A stretch of DNA of 64,000 nt from Falsiruegeria mediterranea M17 (GTDB lineage Bacteria > Pseudomonadota > Alphaproteobacteria > Rhodobacterales > Rhodobacteraceae): positions 62,001-126,000 of the forward strand of contig NZ_ONZG01000011.1 in assembly GCF_900302455.1 (NCBI RefSeq). The letters are read 5' to 3'. The notes beneath the pieces are model-generated. The model saw only the letters and a program-made list of their open reading frames with translations. It was not told where the DNA came from and did no database searches. The translations under genes were made by a program, and so were the position numbers. Numbering within the stretch: position 1 is the stretch's first letter; every line of letters starts with the position of its first letter. Below, piece by piece: positions 26,508-34,015 of this stretch.

Positions 26508-27361
26508 CAGTTCTCTCCGGTTGCGACGGGCAGGGTCGGGAAGGCACCCCATTCAGCCCAGGAGCCGTCATAAAGCGAGTAATCGGATTTACCCAAGCGG
26601 TGCAGGGCCAGTGCCAGAATGGCAGCAGTCACGCCTGATCCGCAGGTGGTGATGGCGGGTTTCGACAAATCGACCCCGGCGGCCTCGAAAATCTCGCGGC
26701 ACTGATCGGGGGATTTCATCGTCCCGTTCTTGTTCAACAGCGTATTGAACGGCACATTTTTCGAGCCAGGGATATGGCCCGACCGCAAGCCTTCGCGCGG
26801 CTCAGCCGCTTCGCCTCGGAACCGGGGTGCTGACCGCGCGTCGATGATTTCATGATCGTCCAGCTTGGCAGCAGAGGACACTTGCGTCACATCGCGGACC
26901 AGATGGTTTTGCACTCGAACGGTCATGTGGCGATCACGAACGACCGGCGGCAGATCCTCGATCTCGTTCCCCTCGACTTGCCATTTGGGCAATCCGCCGT
27001 CCAGAACGGCAACATTGTCCTGGCCCATCAGCTTGAACAGCCACCACACGCGCGCGGCTGACATCAGACCAGCACCATCATAGACGACGACCTGATGCCC
27101 ATCACCCACGCCCATGGCCCGCATCCGCGACATGAACTTTTCCACCGGCGGCACCATATGCGGCAGGTCCGAGCGACGGTCGGAAATGTCGTCGATGTCA
27201 AAGAACCGGGCGCCGGGAATATGCGCAGCCTGATACTCGGCATGCGGGTCGCGGTTTTCGGTCGGCAGATACCAGGATGCATCCAGCACCCGCAGGTCCG
27301 GATCCTTGAGATGATCGGCCAGCCAGCTTGTAGATACGAGTGTTTTCGGATCGTCGGTCAT
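26507..27361 (-). CDS. sseA: 3-mercaptopyruvate sulfurtransferase
   Basis: A protein of 284 aa with two rhodanese domains. The first is inactive (residues 8-125, LRVLDASWYLP, EYQAAHIPGARFFDID, VVYDGAGLMSAARVWW); the second carries the active-site C240 in ITTCGSGVTAAIL, the CG(S/T)GVTA loop that marks mercaptopyruvate sulfurtransferases rather than thiosulfate ones. It moves sulfur from 3-mercaptopyruvate to thiols or cyanide. It is co-transcribed with the aminotransferase. Confidence 0.93.
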   Translation of the reverse strand: MTDDPKTLVSTSWLADHLKDPDLRVLDASWYLPTENRDPHAEYQAAHIPGARFFDIDDISDRRSDLPHMVPPVEKFMSRMRAMGVGDGHQVVVYDGAGLMSAARVWWLFKLMGQDNVAVLDGGLPKWQVEGNEIEDLPPVVRDRHMTVRVQNHLVRDVTQVSSAAKLDDHEIIDARSAPRFRGEAAEPREGLRSGHIPGSKNVPFNTLLNKNGTMKSPDQCREIFEAAGVDLSKPAITTCGSGVTAAILALALHRLGKSDYSLYDGSWAEWGAFPTLPVATGEN

Positions 27362-27491
27362 ACATGCCTCCCCTATGCGCTAGATTGTCCGTATACCCAC
27401 AAGAAATCTGGCGCAAGTCAAGCACGGGACGATGCGACATGAGAACCGTCTCTCTGGCGTGGTTTTGCTCCAAAATGCGACCTTTGCATTC

Positions 27492-27521
27492 TTGACCTCA
27501 TCCCCCCAGGGGGGATATGTC
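27492..27521 (+). promoter_or_regulatory. Candidate metal-responsive promoter with C6-A-G6 palindrome
   Basis: A perfect 17-bp palindrome ATCCCCCCAGGGGGGAT (27500-27516) lies between TTGACC (27492-27497) and TATGTC (27516-27521), in the place of a promoter spacer of 18 bases. G/C-tract palindromes of this kind are typical operators of the CsoR/RcnR metal-repressor family. The genes downstream encode a His-rich protein and a HupE/UreJ protein, consistent with nickel, cobalt or copper control. No such regulator gene is in the window. Confidence 0.55.
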
Positions 27522-27548
27522 AGGGAAAACCCAATCGAGCATCCGGTC

Positions 27549-27893
27549 ATGGGCAGACCCGTCCACACGTTGCAGTTCCTGTTTGTCGCCGTCCTGACGG
27601 TGGCGATTCTGCTGCAAGGTCTGACGGGAATTGCCAGGCACCTGCCCCAATTCGAACCCGAACTCGCGGCGCAGATCAAAGATCACGGACATGCCCATGA
27701 CCCGGTGGCAGACATCCTGTGGTCGGCGCACGGTCACAGCCATGACGTTGCCGATCACGACCACAACCCGGTGATGGCCATCCTAGATGACATGTCTGCA
27801 CCCATCTCTCCCCGTGTCAAAGAAACCCTGATGACCCCGCCCCTGGTGGCGTGGAACTTGCGGCCAACGCTGGAGCGGCCTCCAAGAGCCTGA
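27549..27893 (+). CDS. His-rich membrane-anchored hypothetical protein
   Basis: A 114-aa protein with one hydrophobic helix near the N-terminus (TLQFLFVAVLTVAILLQGLTG), then about ten histidines in clusters (DHGHAHDP, SAHGHSHDVADHDHNP) and a C-terminal part without known domain. The start at 27549 is chosen because the open frame further upstream crosses the promoter palindrome. The His clusters suggest metal binding in the periplasm. It is the first gene of a three-gene operon with HupE/UreJ, which is consistent with metal delivery. I know no family name for it. Confidence 0.7.
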   Translation: MGRPVHTLQFLFVAVLTVAILLQGLTGIARHLPQFEPELAAQIKDHGHAHDPVADILWSAHGHSHDVADHDHNPVMAILDDMSAPISPRVKETLMTPPLVAWNLRPTLERPPRA

Positions 27894-27937
27894 CGTTTCC
27901 CTTATCGAAACCTCAACACACTCTCTTGGAGCATATC

Positions 27938-28660
27938 ATGACTTCTATTCCCCTTGGTGGGGTTGGATGGCGTTCGCGCGTCATTGCGACCTTGCTGGGC
28001 TTGGCCGCGCTGTGGATCAGCGCAAGCACAGCCGCCGCCCATAACGTGACCCCGGGTGATGCCGGTTACATTCAGGAAATCTGGGGCGTCAAACTGATCC
28101 CCTTTGCCTATCTGGGCGCCAAACATATGGTGACGGGATACGACCATATCCTGTTTCTGTTCGGTGTCGTCTTCTTCCTTTATCGGATGCAGCACGTCGC
28201 CATCTATGTCAGCCTCTTTGCCCTTGGGCATTCCACAACCATGCTGTTGGGCGTCTGGTTCGGCTGGAACGTCAACGCCTATCTGATCGACGCCATCATC
28301 GGCCTGTCTGTCGTCTACAAAGCGCTGGACAACCTGGGCGCCTATCAGCGCTGGTTTGGGTTTCAGCCCAACACCAAGTTGGCCACGCTCATCTTCGGCT
28401 TTTTCCACGGGCTGGGATTGGCCACCAAAATCCTGGACTACGACATCGCGCAGGACGGGCTGTTGCCCAACCTGCTGGCCTTCAACGTAGGGGTCGAGAT
28501 CGGGCAGGTTCTGGCCTTGTCGCTGATCTTGATTGTCATGGGTTACTGGCGTCGCAGTGCCAGCTTTTGGATCCATGCCTATACCGCCAACGTCGTGATG
28601 ATGACCGCCGGGTTTGTCCTGATGGGCTACCAGCTCACCGGTCTTGTCCTGTCTTCCTAA
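27938..28660 (+). CDS. HupE/UreJ family membrane protein
   Basis: A protein of 240 aa with a signal peptide (ATLLGLAALWISASTAAA) and about six membrane helices. The HupE/UreJ signature is present: GAKHMVTGYDHILFLFGVVFFLY with the conserved HxxxGxDHxxF, SLFALGHSTTMLLG, and FFHGLGLATKI. Family members are thought to move nickel or cobalt (or in other clades act in hydrogenase and urease clusters); neither hydrogenase nor urease genes are in view. GGAG precedes the ATG by 8 bases. It lies 44 bases after the His-rich gene. Confidence 0.88.
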   Translation: MTSIPLGGVGWRSRVIATLLGLAALWISASTAAAHNVTPGDAGYIQEIWGVKLIPFAYLGAKHMVTGYDHILFLFGVVFFLYRMQHVAIYVSLFALGHSTTMLLGVWFGWNVNAYLIDAIIGLSVVYKALDNLGAYQRWFGFQPNTKLATLIFGFFHGLGLATKILDYDIAQDGLLPNLLAFNVGVEIGQVLALSLILIVMGYWRRSASFWIHAYTANVVMMTAGFVLMGYQLTGLVLSS

Positions 28661-28680
28661 CCCGAACATCGAGATATCCA

Positions 28681-29286
28681 ATGTACAACGCAGAAAAACC
28701 CAATCCCGCAGAGCTGCCAAGCAGCGCACAACTGCTGAAATCCACCATCATCGCTGCAGCAGCGGCCGCAGTCGTCCTGATCGCCATCGTCTTGCCTGCC
28801 GAATACGGCATCGACCTCACCCGATTGGGGCGTGTTCTGGGCCTGACCGAGATGGGAGAGATCAAATCACAGCTGGCGGATGAAGCGGAGCAAGACCGTC
28901 AAGCCGCCGAGCAGGATCAATCGCACCTATTAGACGTGTTCATCTCTGCCGCCCACGCGCAAGAGGCCGAGGTTTGGCAGGACGAGCTGAGCTTTGAGCT
29001 GACGCCAGGCCAAGGCGCCGAATGGAAACTGGTGATGGACCAAGGGGCAAGTGCCGAATATCGCTGGTACACCTCAGACGGGCGCGTGAACTATGACCTG
29101 CATGGCGATGGCAGTGGCAAGTCGATCTCGTACAAAAAGGGCCGCGGAGTGGAGAGTGAGACAGGAACCATCGACGCCGCCTTTACCGGCAACCACGGCT
29201 GGTTCTTTCGCAATCGCACCAGTGCACCACTGACGGTGACCCTGCAACTGCGCGGGGCCTATACCGACATCAAGCGCACCTTCTGA
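28681..29286 (+). CDS. Transmembrane anchor protein of the HupE/UreJ operon
   Basis: A 201-aa protein: an N-terminal cytoplasmic tail, one membrane helix (STIIAAAAAAVVLIAIVLP), a charged linker (about residues 55-85, rich in Glu, Asp, Gln), and a periplasmic beta-rich domain with AEWKLVMDQGASAEYRWYTSDG, YDLHGDGSGKSISYKKG and NHGWFFRNRTSAPLTVTLQLRG. Proteins like this are annotated as transmembrane anchor proteins next to HupE/UreJ genes. The periplasmic domain may bind a ligand or metal. It follows the HupE/UreJ gene by 20 bases and ends the operon at a clear terminator. Confidence 0.8.
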   Translation: MYNAEKPNPAELPSSAQLLKSTIIAAAAAAVVLIAIVLPAEYGIDLTRLGRVLGLTEMGEIKSQLADEAEQDRQAAEQDQSHLLDVFISAAHAQEAEVWQDELSFELTPGQGAEWKLVMDQGASAEYRWYTSDGRVNYDLHGDGSGKSISYKKGRGVESETGTIDAAFTGNHGWFFRNRTSAPLTVTLQLRGAYTDIKRTF

Positions 29287-29293
29287 CACCGGC

Positions 29294-29320
29294 GGGGCGG
29301 CCCAATTGCCGCCCCTCTTT
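29294..29320 (+). terminator. Terminator after the HupE/UreJ operon
   Basis: A perfect 8-bp GC stem (29294-29301 with 29308-29315), loop CCAATT, followed by TCTTT. Confidence 0.85.
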
Positions 29321-29331
29321 CCACTGGGAGA

Positions 29332-29634
29332 TCATTGCTGCCCCGACCCATACCAATCCCGTTTGGTGGCACGTCGGTACCGCAAACACAGCCCCACGAC
29401 GCCGATGCCCAGAAAGCTGACCTGGATCAGCGCCGCAGACAGGTTGAAGTCGACCGTCAGGCTGATCAGCACCAGCACCGCGCCTGCGACCTTGCTTGCC
29501 GAATAGAGCAGCCCCTCGCCATTGATCCATTGCAGTTGCAACGCTGCAAATCCGCCGATGTAGCTGAAAAATCCAAAAACTCCGGCGACGCGACACAGCA
29601 CGTCGACGTCCAACCAATATTCAAAGCCAATCAT
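29332..29634 (-). CDS. Small membrane protein, CBU_0592-like
   Basis: A protein of 100 aa with three hydrophobic segments (VAGVFGFFSYIGGFAALQLQW, YSASKVAGAVLVLISL, ALIQVSFLGIGVVGLCLRY). It resembles the CBU_0592-type small membrane proteins (Tyr/Gly-rich first helix, then NGEGLLYSASKVAGA). The start at 29634 is chosen over the far upstream ATG at 29688 because the extra residues are hydrophilic and unconserved-looking; the ribosome site is weak. A shorter relative lies at 32027-32296. Function is unknown. Confidence 0.7.
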   Translation of the reverse strand: MIGFEYWLDVDVLCRVAGVFGFFSYIGGFAALQLQWINGEGLLYSASKVAGAVLVLISLTVDFNLSAALIQVSFLGIGVVGLCLRYRRATKRDWYGSGQQ

Positions 29635-29709
29635 ATCAATACCTATAAAATGCCCGCCAACCTTGCGAAAATCCAAGTCAGTTGGCATATCCCAAATGGG
29701 GTACGGGCC

Positions 29710-31410
29710 TCACTTTTCGGAAGCCGCCACCTTGGAAAGCGCCACCCGCCAATGGCGAAAGAACACCAAACGTCCGGCATCAGGAAAAAGCTGGAAATCA
29801 ATCCAAGGATAGGCCCGCTGATATTCGGCCAAGGTTTCTCGCGGCACCTGGGTGTCCTGCAGACCGCATAGAAACGAAATCGGAACCGTACCGCGAACAG
29901 AGGTCAACCATCGCCCCCAATCCTGGGTCATCTGATAAGCCGTCAGCCGTGCGAACATCTCATGCGCGGAATGACCCTGGGACAGGGTCAAATCCGTTCC
30001 CTGCAAGATCGCTTGCCGCACGCCCGGATTGGCGAACGTGTCCATATCAGCCCGCGAGCCACCAAACACGGCGCGCACAAAAGCCTCTTTGCCTTGACGA
30101 CGCGCCATCAGGAAGCCCGCTTTGACAATGAACGGCAGCAATCGGGGCGAGAAATGCGCTGTCGCCAGAATGAAGCGATGCCATTTGTCCATGCGCGCCA
30201 ATTGCATATCCCCATGCACAGGCAAAACCCCAGAAAAGGCGACAATCGCGCGTGACCGGTGCGGGAATTGCTCGGCAAAACGCAGTGCCAGCACAAAGTC
30301 GATACCGATGGCCATATGCGCGCATTTGTCGATCTGCAACTCGTCCAACAGATGGGCCACATCCTGAACAATGGCCTGCGTCACATCCACGTCGGCAGGG
30401 ATCGGGTCAGACGCGCCATAGCCCCCTCGAACAGGGACGATGACCCGCAACCCCATGCGGATCGCTGCCACCTCGGCCTGGCTGGGCCAGACGTGAAAGC
30501 CGTAGTCCGAAGGCCAAAAGACCAATGGCGTACCCGAGCGGGCGCCAAACGTCCGGTATTGCAACCGACGCCCGTCCGGCAGGGCGAGCATCTGGAACTG
30601 CGGGTTAGTTTCCAAAGTCGGCGATGCAGGCGGCGCCAAAGCCGTTATGGGCAGAACCAGCCGCACCAGCTCGACCTGAGATTTGGTCTCGGTCTTGTGC
30701 AGAATCGTCTTCAACTGGGTTCGCACCAGCGCAATGGCCCGTCCACGCAAATCAGCGACTTCTTGCAGGCTGGTTGTCATCGTAAGGTGCCGGGCAATTT
30801 CAACCTCGGCCGTGGTTAGCCCAAAAGCCGCGCGCAGGGCACGTTCGACGCCAATGGGCCACGCCAGCATCGTCGTCGTAACCAGAGCCAACTGCTCATG
30901 CTGCGCAGTGTGGATCGGAACCAACTGCACGACGACAATCTGGCCCTTGTCCGCCCCACGCACCCGCAACAGACAACCCTGAGGGTCACCAGATTTGAAC
31001 AATCGCTGCACCCGGTGCTGAATCACGTCGCAATCACCAATGTGAAACGGCAGTTGCTTGACACTGGACCCAATGGTCAATGCAAACTTTTGATGGGCTG
31101 CTTCATTGACTTGCATCACTCTGAGATCCGCGCCGATCGCAAATGCGGCGACCTGCTCAAAACGGCTCAGGACGGTGGTCAGTTCGCCCATCGGATCGTC
31201 CAGACGCTCCAGGAACTCTTCGGCCCGGTCCATGTGCCGCCCCAAATAGGGGACGTCCATCGCAACAGCTGCTGCGCCAAAGTGGGATTGCCAGAAATCC
31301 ACCAGTTCTTCGAAACGGTCGGGGTTTAGGGCGACGTCATAAATTCGGTCCAGAACATCATCGTCCTGATCCGGGGGCCGTGACGGTTCTGCCCGGTTGG
31401 AAATATGCAT
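29710..31410 (-). CDS. LuxR-type HTH fused to alpha/beta hydrolase domain
   Basis: A protein of 566 aa. Residues about 1-185 hold a PAS-like region (FAIGADLRVMQVNEAAHQKFA); residues about 190-250 form a LuxR/GerE-type HTH (AAFGLTTAEVEIARHLTM, EVADLRGRAIALVRTQLKTILHKT); residues 275-566 form an alpha/beta hydrolase (LVFWPSDYGFHVWPS, VIVPVRGGYGASDP). At the nucleophile elbow the sequence is IGIDFVLAL: aspartate 371 sits where Ser is normal. The start at 31410 is chosen because the frame upstream overlaps smpB. It probably senses a small molecule through the hydrolase fold. A 17-bp inverted repeat lies just before the start. Confidence 0.8.
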   Translation of the reverse strand: MHISNRAEPSRPPDQDDDVLDRIYDVALNPDRFEELVDFWQSHFGAAAVAMDVPYLGRHMDRAEEFLERLDDPMGELTTVLSRFEQVAAFAIGADLRVMQVNEAAHQKFALTIGSSVKQLPFHIGDCDVIQHRVQRLFKSGDPQGCLLRVRGADKGQIVVVQLVPIHTAQHEQLALVTTTMLAWPIGVERALRAAFGLTTAEVEIARHLTMTTSLQEVADLRGRAIALVRTQLKTILHKTETKSQVELVRLVLPITALAPPASPTLETNPQFQMLALPDGRRLQYRTFGARSGTPLVFWPSDYGFHVWPSQAEVAAIRMGLRVIVPVRGGYGASDPIPADVDVTQAIVQDVAHLLDELQIDKCAHMAIGIDFVLALRFAEQFPHRSRAIVAFSGVLPVHGDMQLARMDKWHRFILATAHFSPRLLPFIVKAGFLMARRQGKEAFVRAVFGGSRADMDTFANPGVRQAILQGTDLTLSQGHSAHEMFARLTAYQMTQDWGRWLTSVRGTVPISFLCGLQDTQVPRETLAEYQRAYPWIDFQLFPDAGRLVFFRHWRVALSKVAASEK

Positions 31411-31419
31411 AAGTAAATG

Positions 31420-31436
31420 ACCTGCAAAATGCAGGT
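31420..31436 (-). promoter_or_regulatory. Lux-box-like inverted repeat before the LuxR-hydrolase gene
   Basis: ACCTGCA-AAA-TGCAGGT is a perfect 7-bp inverted repeat 9 bases upstream of the start codon, in the minus direction read as ACCTGCATTTTGCAGGT. Its half-sites (ACCTG...CAGGT) are those of lux boxes, but spacing is shorter than usual. The AGGT of one arm is also the only ribosome-binding candidate, so the site could act as an operator or as an mRNA hairpin that hides the ribosome site. Confidence 0.5.
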
Positions 31437-31493
31437 ACACTGCCCTTGGCCAGGCGGCGAAACAAGTCCGGAATTCCCGGCCAGTCTTGCCGG

Positions 31494-31970
31494 TTAGCCG
31501 TGATCCTTGAGCAGACGTTGTTTCTGACGCGACCAATCGCGCTTGGCCTGGGTTTCGCGCTTGTCGTGGTTCTTCTTGCCCTTGGCGATGCCGATCTTGA
31601 TCTTGGCCCGACCGCGGTGATTGAAATACAGAACCAGTGGCACCAGGGTCATCCCTTTGCGCTGCGTAGCATTCCACAAATCCGACAGTTCCTTGCGCGA
31701 GACGAGCAATTTACGCCGCCGCCGTTCCTCATGCTTGAACATCTTGGCCTGCTCATAAGGCGCGATGTAGGAATTCACGAGCCACAGTTCGCCATCATCC
31801 ACCGTGGCATAGCTTTCGGCAATATTGGTTCCGCCGACACGCATCGACTTGACCTCGGACCCTTCGAGCATGATGCCGCATTCGAGATCTCTCTCGATTG
31901 CATAGTCGAAGCGGGCCCGCCGGTTCTCGGCAACCACCTTGTAGTTCGGATCTGTCTTTTGTTTGGCCAT
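31494..31970 (-). CDS. smpB: SsrA-binding protein SmpB
   Basis: A protein of 158 aa. It begins [21 protein letters not shown] and has [49 protein letters not shown] and the basic C-terminal tail [20 protein letters not shown]. It binds tmRNA and rescues stalled ribosomes. The ssrA gene itself was not found in the window. The start at 31970 is fixed by family alignment. Confidence 0.95.
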   Translation of the reverse strand: MAKQKTDPNYKVVAENRRARFDYAIERDLECGIMLEGSEVKSMRVGGTNIAESYATVDDGELWLVNSYIAPYEQAKMFKHEERRRRKLLVSRKELSDLWNATQRKGMTLVPLVLYFNHRGRAKIKIGIAKGKKNHDKRETQAKRDWSRQKQRLLKDHG

Positions 31971-32026
31971 GGGGGCCAGATTTAGGCGCGCAAGCGTCCC
32001 GGCGCAAGCGGGTCTTGCACCGAAAA

Positions 32027-32296
32027 TCAGCCTGAGCGGCGCGCGCGCAGGTTCTGAACAATTCCCACGACGCTGATGATGATCCAGAACCCTTCCATCA
32101 ATATTGAAGCGAGGTTGAAGTTGTGGCTGAGCGAATAGATCAACAACAGCGCCCCCAACAGGTTGACCACCGGGAACATCAGGTCGTCCGAGTTCAAATA
32201 GCGCATCTGGGTGGCGAAATAGGCAAACGCAATGATCAGGGTGCCAAGCGTGCCAATGGCGTCGGGCCAACTGAGGGTGGAAATGAACTCGGACAT
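32027..32296 (-). CDS. Small membrane protein, CBU_0592-like
   Basis: A protein of 89 aa with three hydrophobic segments ([62 protein letters not shown]). FVVNLLGA-like Leu/Gly spacing, HNFNLAS and the terminal arginines are close to the CBU_0592 family. It is related in layout to the 100-aa protein at 29332-29634. The start at 32296 is chosen; upstream residues belong to no domain. Function is unknown. Confidence 0.72.
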   Translation of the reverse strand: MSEFISTLSWPDAIGTLGTLIIAFAYFATQMRYLNSDDLMFPVVNLLGALLLIYSLSHNFNLASILMEGFWIIISVVGIVQNLRARRSG

Positions 32297-32365
32297 GATA
32301 ACTGCTCTGATTGATCTGCTAAGCGCCGTACCTCGCCCAGACCGGGCTGACAAGAGAACGACGAT

Positions 32366-33262
32366 TTACGCCGCGTCCTTGGACAGGAAATCAGCCAGCA
32401 GATCAAACACCAACCGTATGCGGCGCGAGGTGTGCAACTCACGGTGGGTGGCCAGCCAGATCGGAAAGCGCACCGGCTCCAATGCGCTCACCACCCGTTC
32501 TACACTAGGACAGCGCCGCGCGACCTGATCTGCCATCAGCGAAAGGCCCAACCCCTGCTCGACCATGGCCCAGGCGGCGCTGCCCGATGTCGACCCCATG
32601 CGAAAGTTCTCGGACGATAGCTGGACACCTTGCTCGGCAAAGAACTCGATCATCCGCGAAATATCCCCGAATGAGATAAAATCGTGACGGGCGAGGTCCG
32701 CAACCGAATTGGGTCGTCCCCGTTCGGCCAGATAACCGGGTGCGGCATAGAGGTGCGCCGTCGTCTCTATTACCAGTCGCGCAAAGAGCTCGGGCTGTTC
32801 GGGGCGGACATGACGGATGGCGATATCCGCCTCGCGCATCTGCAGGTCTCGCAGGTCATCCGCCGATACCACATCGACCTCAAGCTTGGGGGCGACCTCG
32901 CGCAGGCGCAGTAACACGTGAGGCATGACATGGGTGCAAAACACCTCGGACGCGGTGATGCGCACGGTGCCGTCGATAGACTGCGATTGACCACTGGCCA
33001 CCAATGACAGGTGCATCGCTGCCTCGCGCATGGAATTGGCGTGGCTCAGCATCTCTCGCCCCGCCTCGGTCAGCGCCACCGAGCGGCCAGACCTTTCAAA
33101 AAGCGTCACGCCCAAGGCTTGTTCCAAAGCCGCAATCTGGCGCCCGACAGTGGGCTGAGTTTGGCGCAAGACACGTGCCGCGGCAGACAAAGATCCCTCT
33201 TCCGCCGTCGCGAGAAAGGCCCGCACATGGGACCAGTCAAATGAGACACCCTGCCAATTCAT
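32366..33262 (-). CDS. LysR family transcriptional regulator
   Basis: A protein of 298 aa. The HTH is in FDWSHVRAFLATAEEGSLSAAARVLRQTQPTVGRQIAALE, the variant start of the LysR group that includes GcvA-like and CbbR-unlike regulators. The effector domain has SIDGTVRITASEVFCTHVMP and LQMREADIAIRHVRPE. It is divergent from the methyltransferase gene, and the 86-base gap holds a symmetrical site, so it probably controls that gene. Confidence 0.9.
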   Translation of the reverse strand: MNWQGVSFDWSHVRAFLATAEEGSLSAAARVLRQTQPTVGRQIAALEQALGVTLFERSGRSVALTEAGREMLSHANSMREAAMHLSLVASGQSQSIDGTVRITASEVFCTHVMPHVLLRLREVAPKLEVDVVSADDLRDLQMREADIAIRHVRPEQPELFARLVIETTAHLYAAPGYLAERGRPNSVADLARHDFISFGDISRMIEFFAEQGVQLSSENFRMGSTSGSAAWAMVEQGLGLSLMADQVARRCPSVERVVSALEPVRFPIWLATHRELHTSRRIRLVFDLLADFLSKDAA

Positions 33263-33278
33263 GCGTTTGTGTATAGCA

Positions 33279-33303
33279 GGTGAACGGTTTTGGGCAATTC
33301 ACC
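33279..33303. promoter_or_regulatory. Candidate LysR-type operator
   Basis: GGTGAA (33279-33284) and TTCACC (33298-33303) form a 6-bp inverted repeat with a 13-base spacer, in the short gap between divergent LysR and methyltransferase genes. A smaller palindrome ACCAATGGT (33301-33309) overlaps its end. Confidence 0.45.
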
Positions 33304-33348
33304 AATGGTTTTCGCATGAGTTATCACTCGCACAAAGGAGATCGCACT

Positions 33349-33987
33349 ATGACCCAAGCGACTGCATTTTGGGATGGCATTGCCGAACGCTATGCCAAAT
33401 CCCCCATCAAAGACGTCGAAGCTTATGAATACTCGCTGGAGCGCACCCGGTCCTATTTGAGCGCGGAAGACAATGTTCTGGAATTGGGCGCGGGCACCGG
33501 ATCAACCGCCTTGCTGCTGGCCCCCAGCGTTGCACGTTACGTCGCCAGCGATCTGTCCCCGAAGATGACCGAAATCGGCCGAACCAAGGCCACCGATCAA
33601 GGAGTGACCAATGTGGAGTTCATTGCAGCGGATGTATCTGATCCGCAGTTGGCGGGCGCGTCTTATGATACAGTGCTGGCCCTGAACCTGCTTCATCTGC
33701 TGCCCAATCTTACCCAGGACTTGAAGCGCATTCATCAGATGGTCAAACCGGGTGGGCTTTTCATTTCGAAATCCGTCTGCTTGAACGCCAAGGGCCTGCC
33801 CCTGCGCCTGCGGATCATGAAACTGGCCATTCCGCTGATGCAGATGATCGGTAAAGCGCCTTTTGTACGCTCCCTTACGATCGAAGAACTGGAACGCGAG
33901 GTATCGGCCGCCGGGTTCGAGATCATCGAAACCGGCAACTATCCGGCCGCGCCCCCCAGCCGATATCTGGTGGCACGGCGCGTCTGA
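33349..33987 (+). CDS. Class I SAM-dependent methyltransferase
   Basis: A protein of 212 aa with the Methyltransf_11/25-like core: motif I VLELGAGTGSTALLLA, motif II acid in YVASDLSPKM, IAADVSDPQLAG, motif post-I YDTVLALNLLHLLPN and KPGGLFISKSVC. The N-terminus WDGIAERYAKSPIKD is typical of this group. The start at 33349 has AGGAG 9 bases upstream; 23 upstream residues are unlikely. The substrate is unknown. It is divergent from the LysR gene. Confidence 0.9.
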   Translation: MTQATAFWDGIAERYAKSPIKDVEAYEYSLERTRSYLSAEDNVLELGAGTGSTALLLAPSVARYVASDLSPKMTEIGRTKATDQGVTNVEFIAADVSDPQLAGASYDTVLALNLLHLLPNLTQDLKRIHQMVKPGGLFISKSVCLNAKGLPLRLRIMKLAIPLMQMIGKAPFVRSLTIEELEREVSAAGFEIIETGNYPAAPPSRYLVARRV

Positions 33988-33995
33988 TCCAGGCG

Positions 33996-34015
33996 CAAGC
34001 TGTCACGACAGCTTG
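33996..34015. terminator. Hairpin between convergent methyltransferase and sulfotransferase genes
   Basis: CAAGCTGTC (33996-34004) and GACAGCTTG (34007-34015) are perfect 9-bp arms. There is no T-run, and it overlaps the sulfotransferase stop codon. It may act as a bidirectional terminator. Confidence 0.45.

Noticed and set aside
27432-27548. An N-terminal extension of the His-rich protein
   Set aside because: The codons would run through the C6-A-G6 palindrome and the likely promoter, and the residues look non-coding.
31411-31677. An N-terminal extension of the LuxR-hydrolase protein
   Set aside because: It overlaps smpB in another frame and has no domain; the ATG at 31410 fits better.
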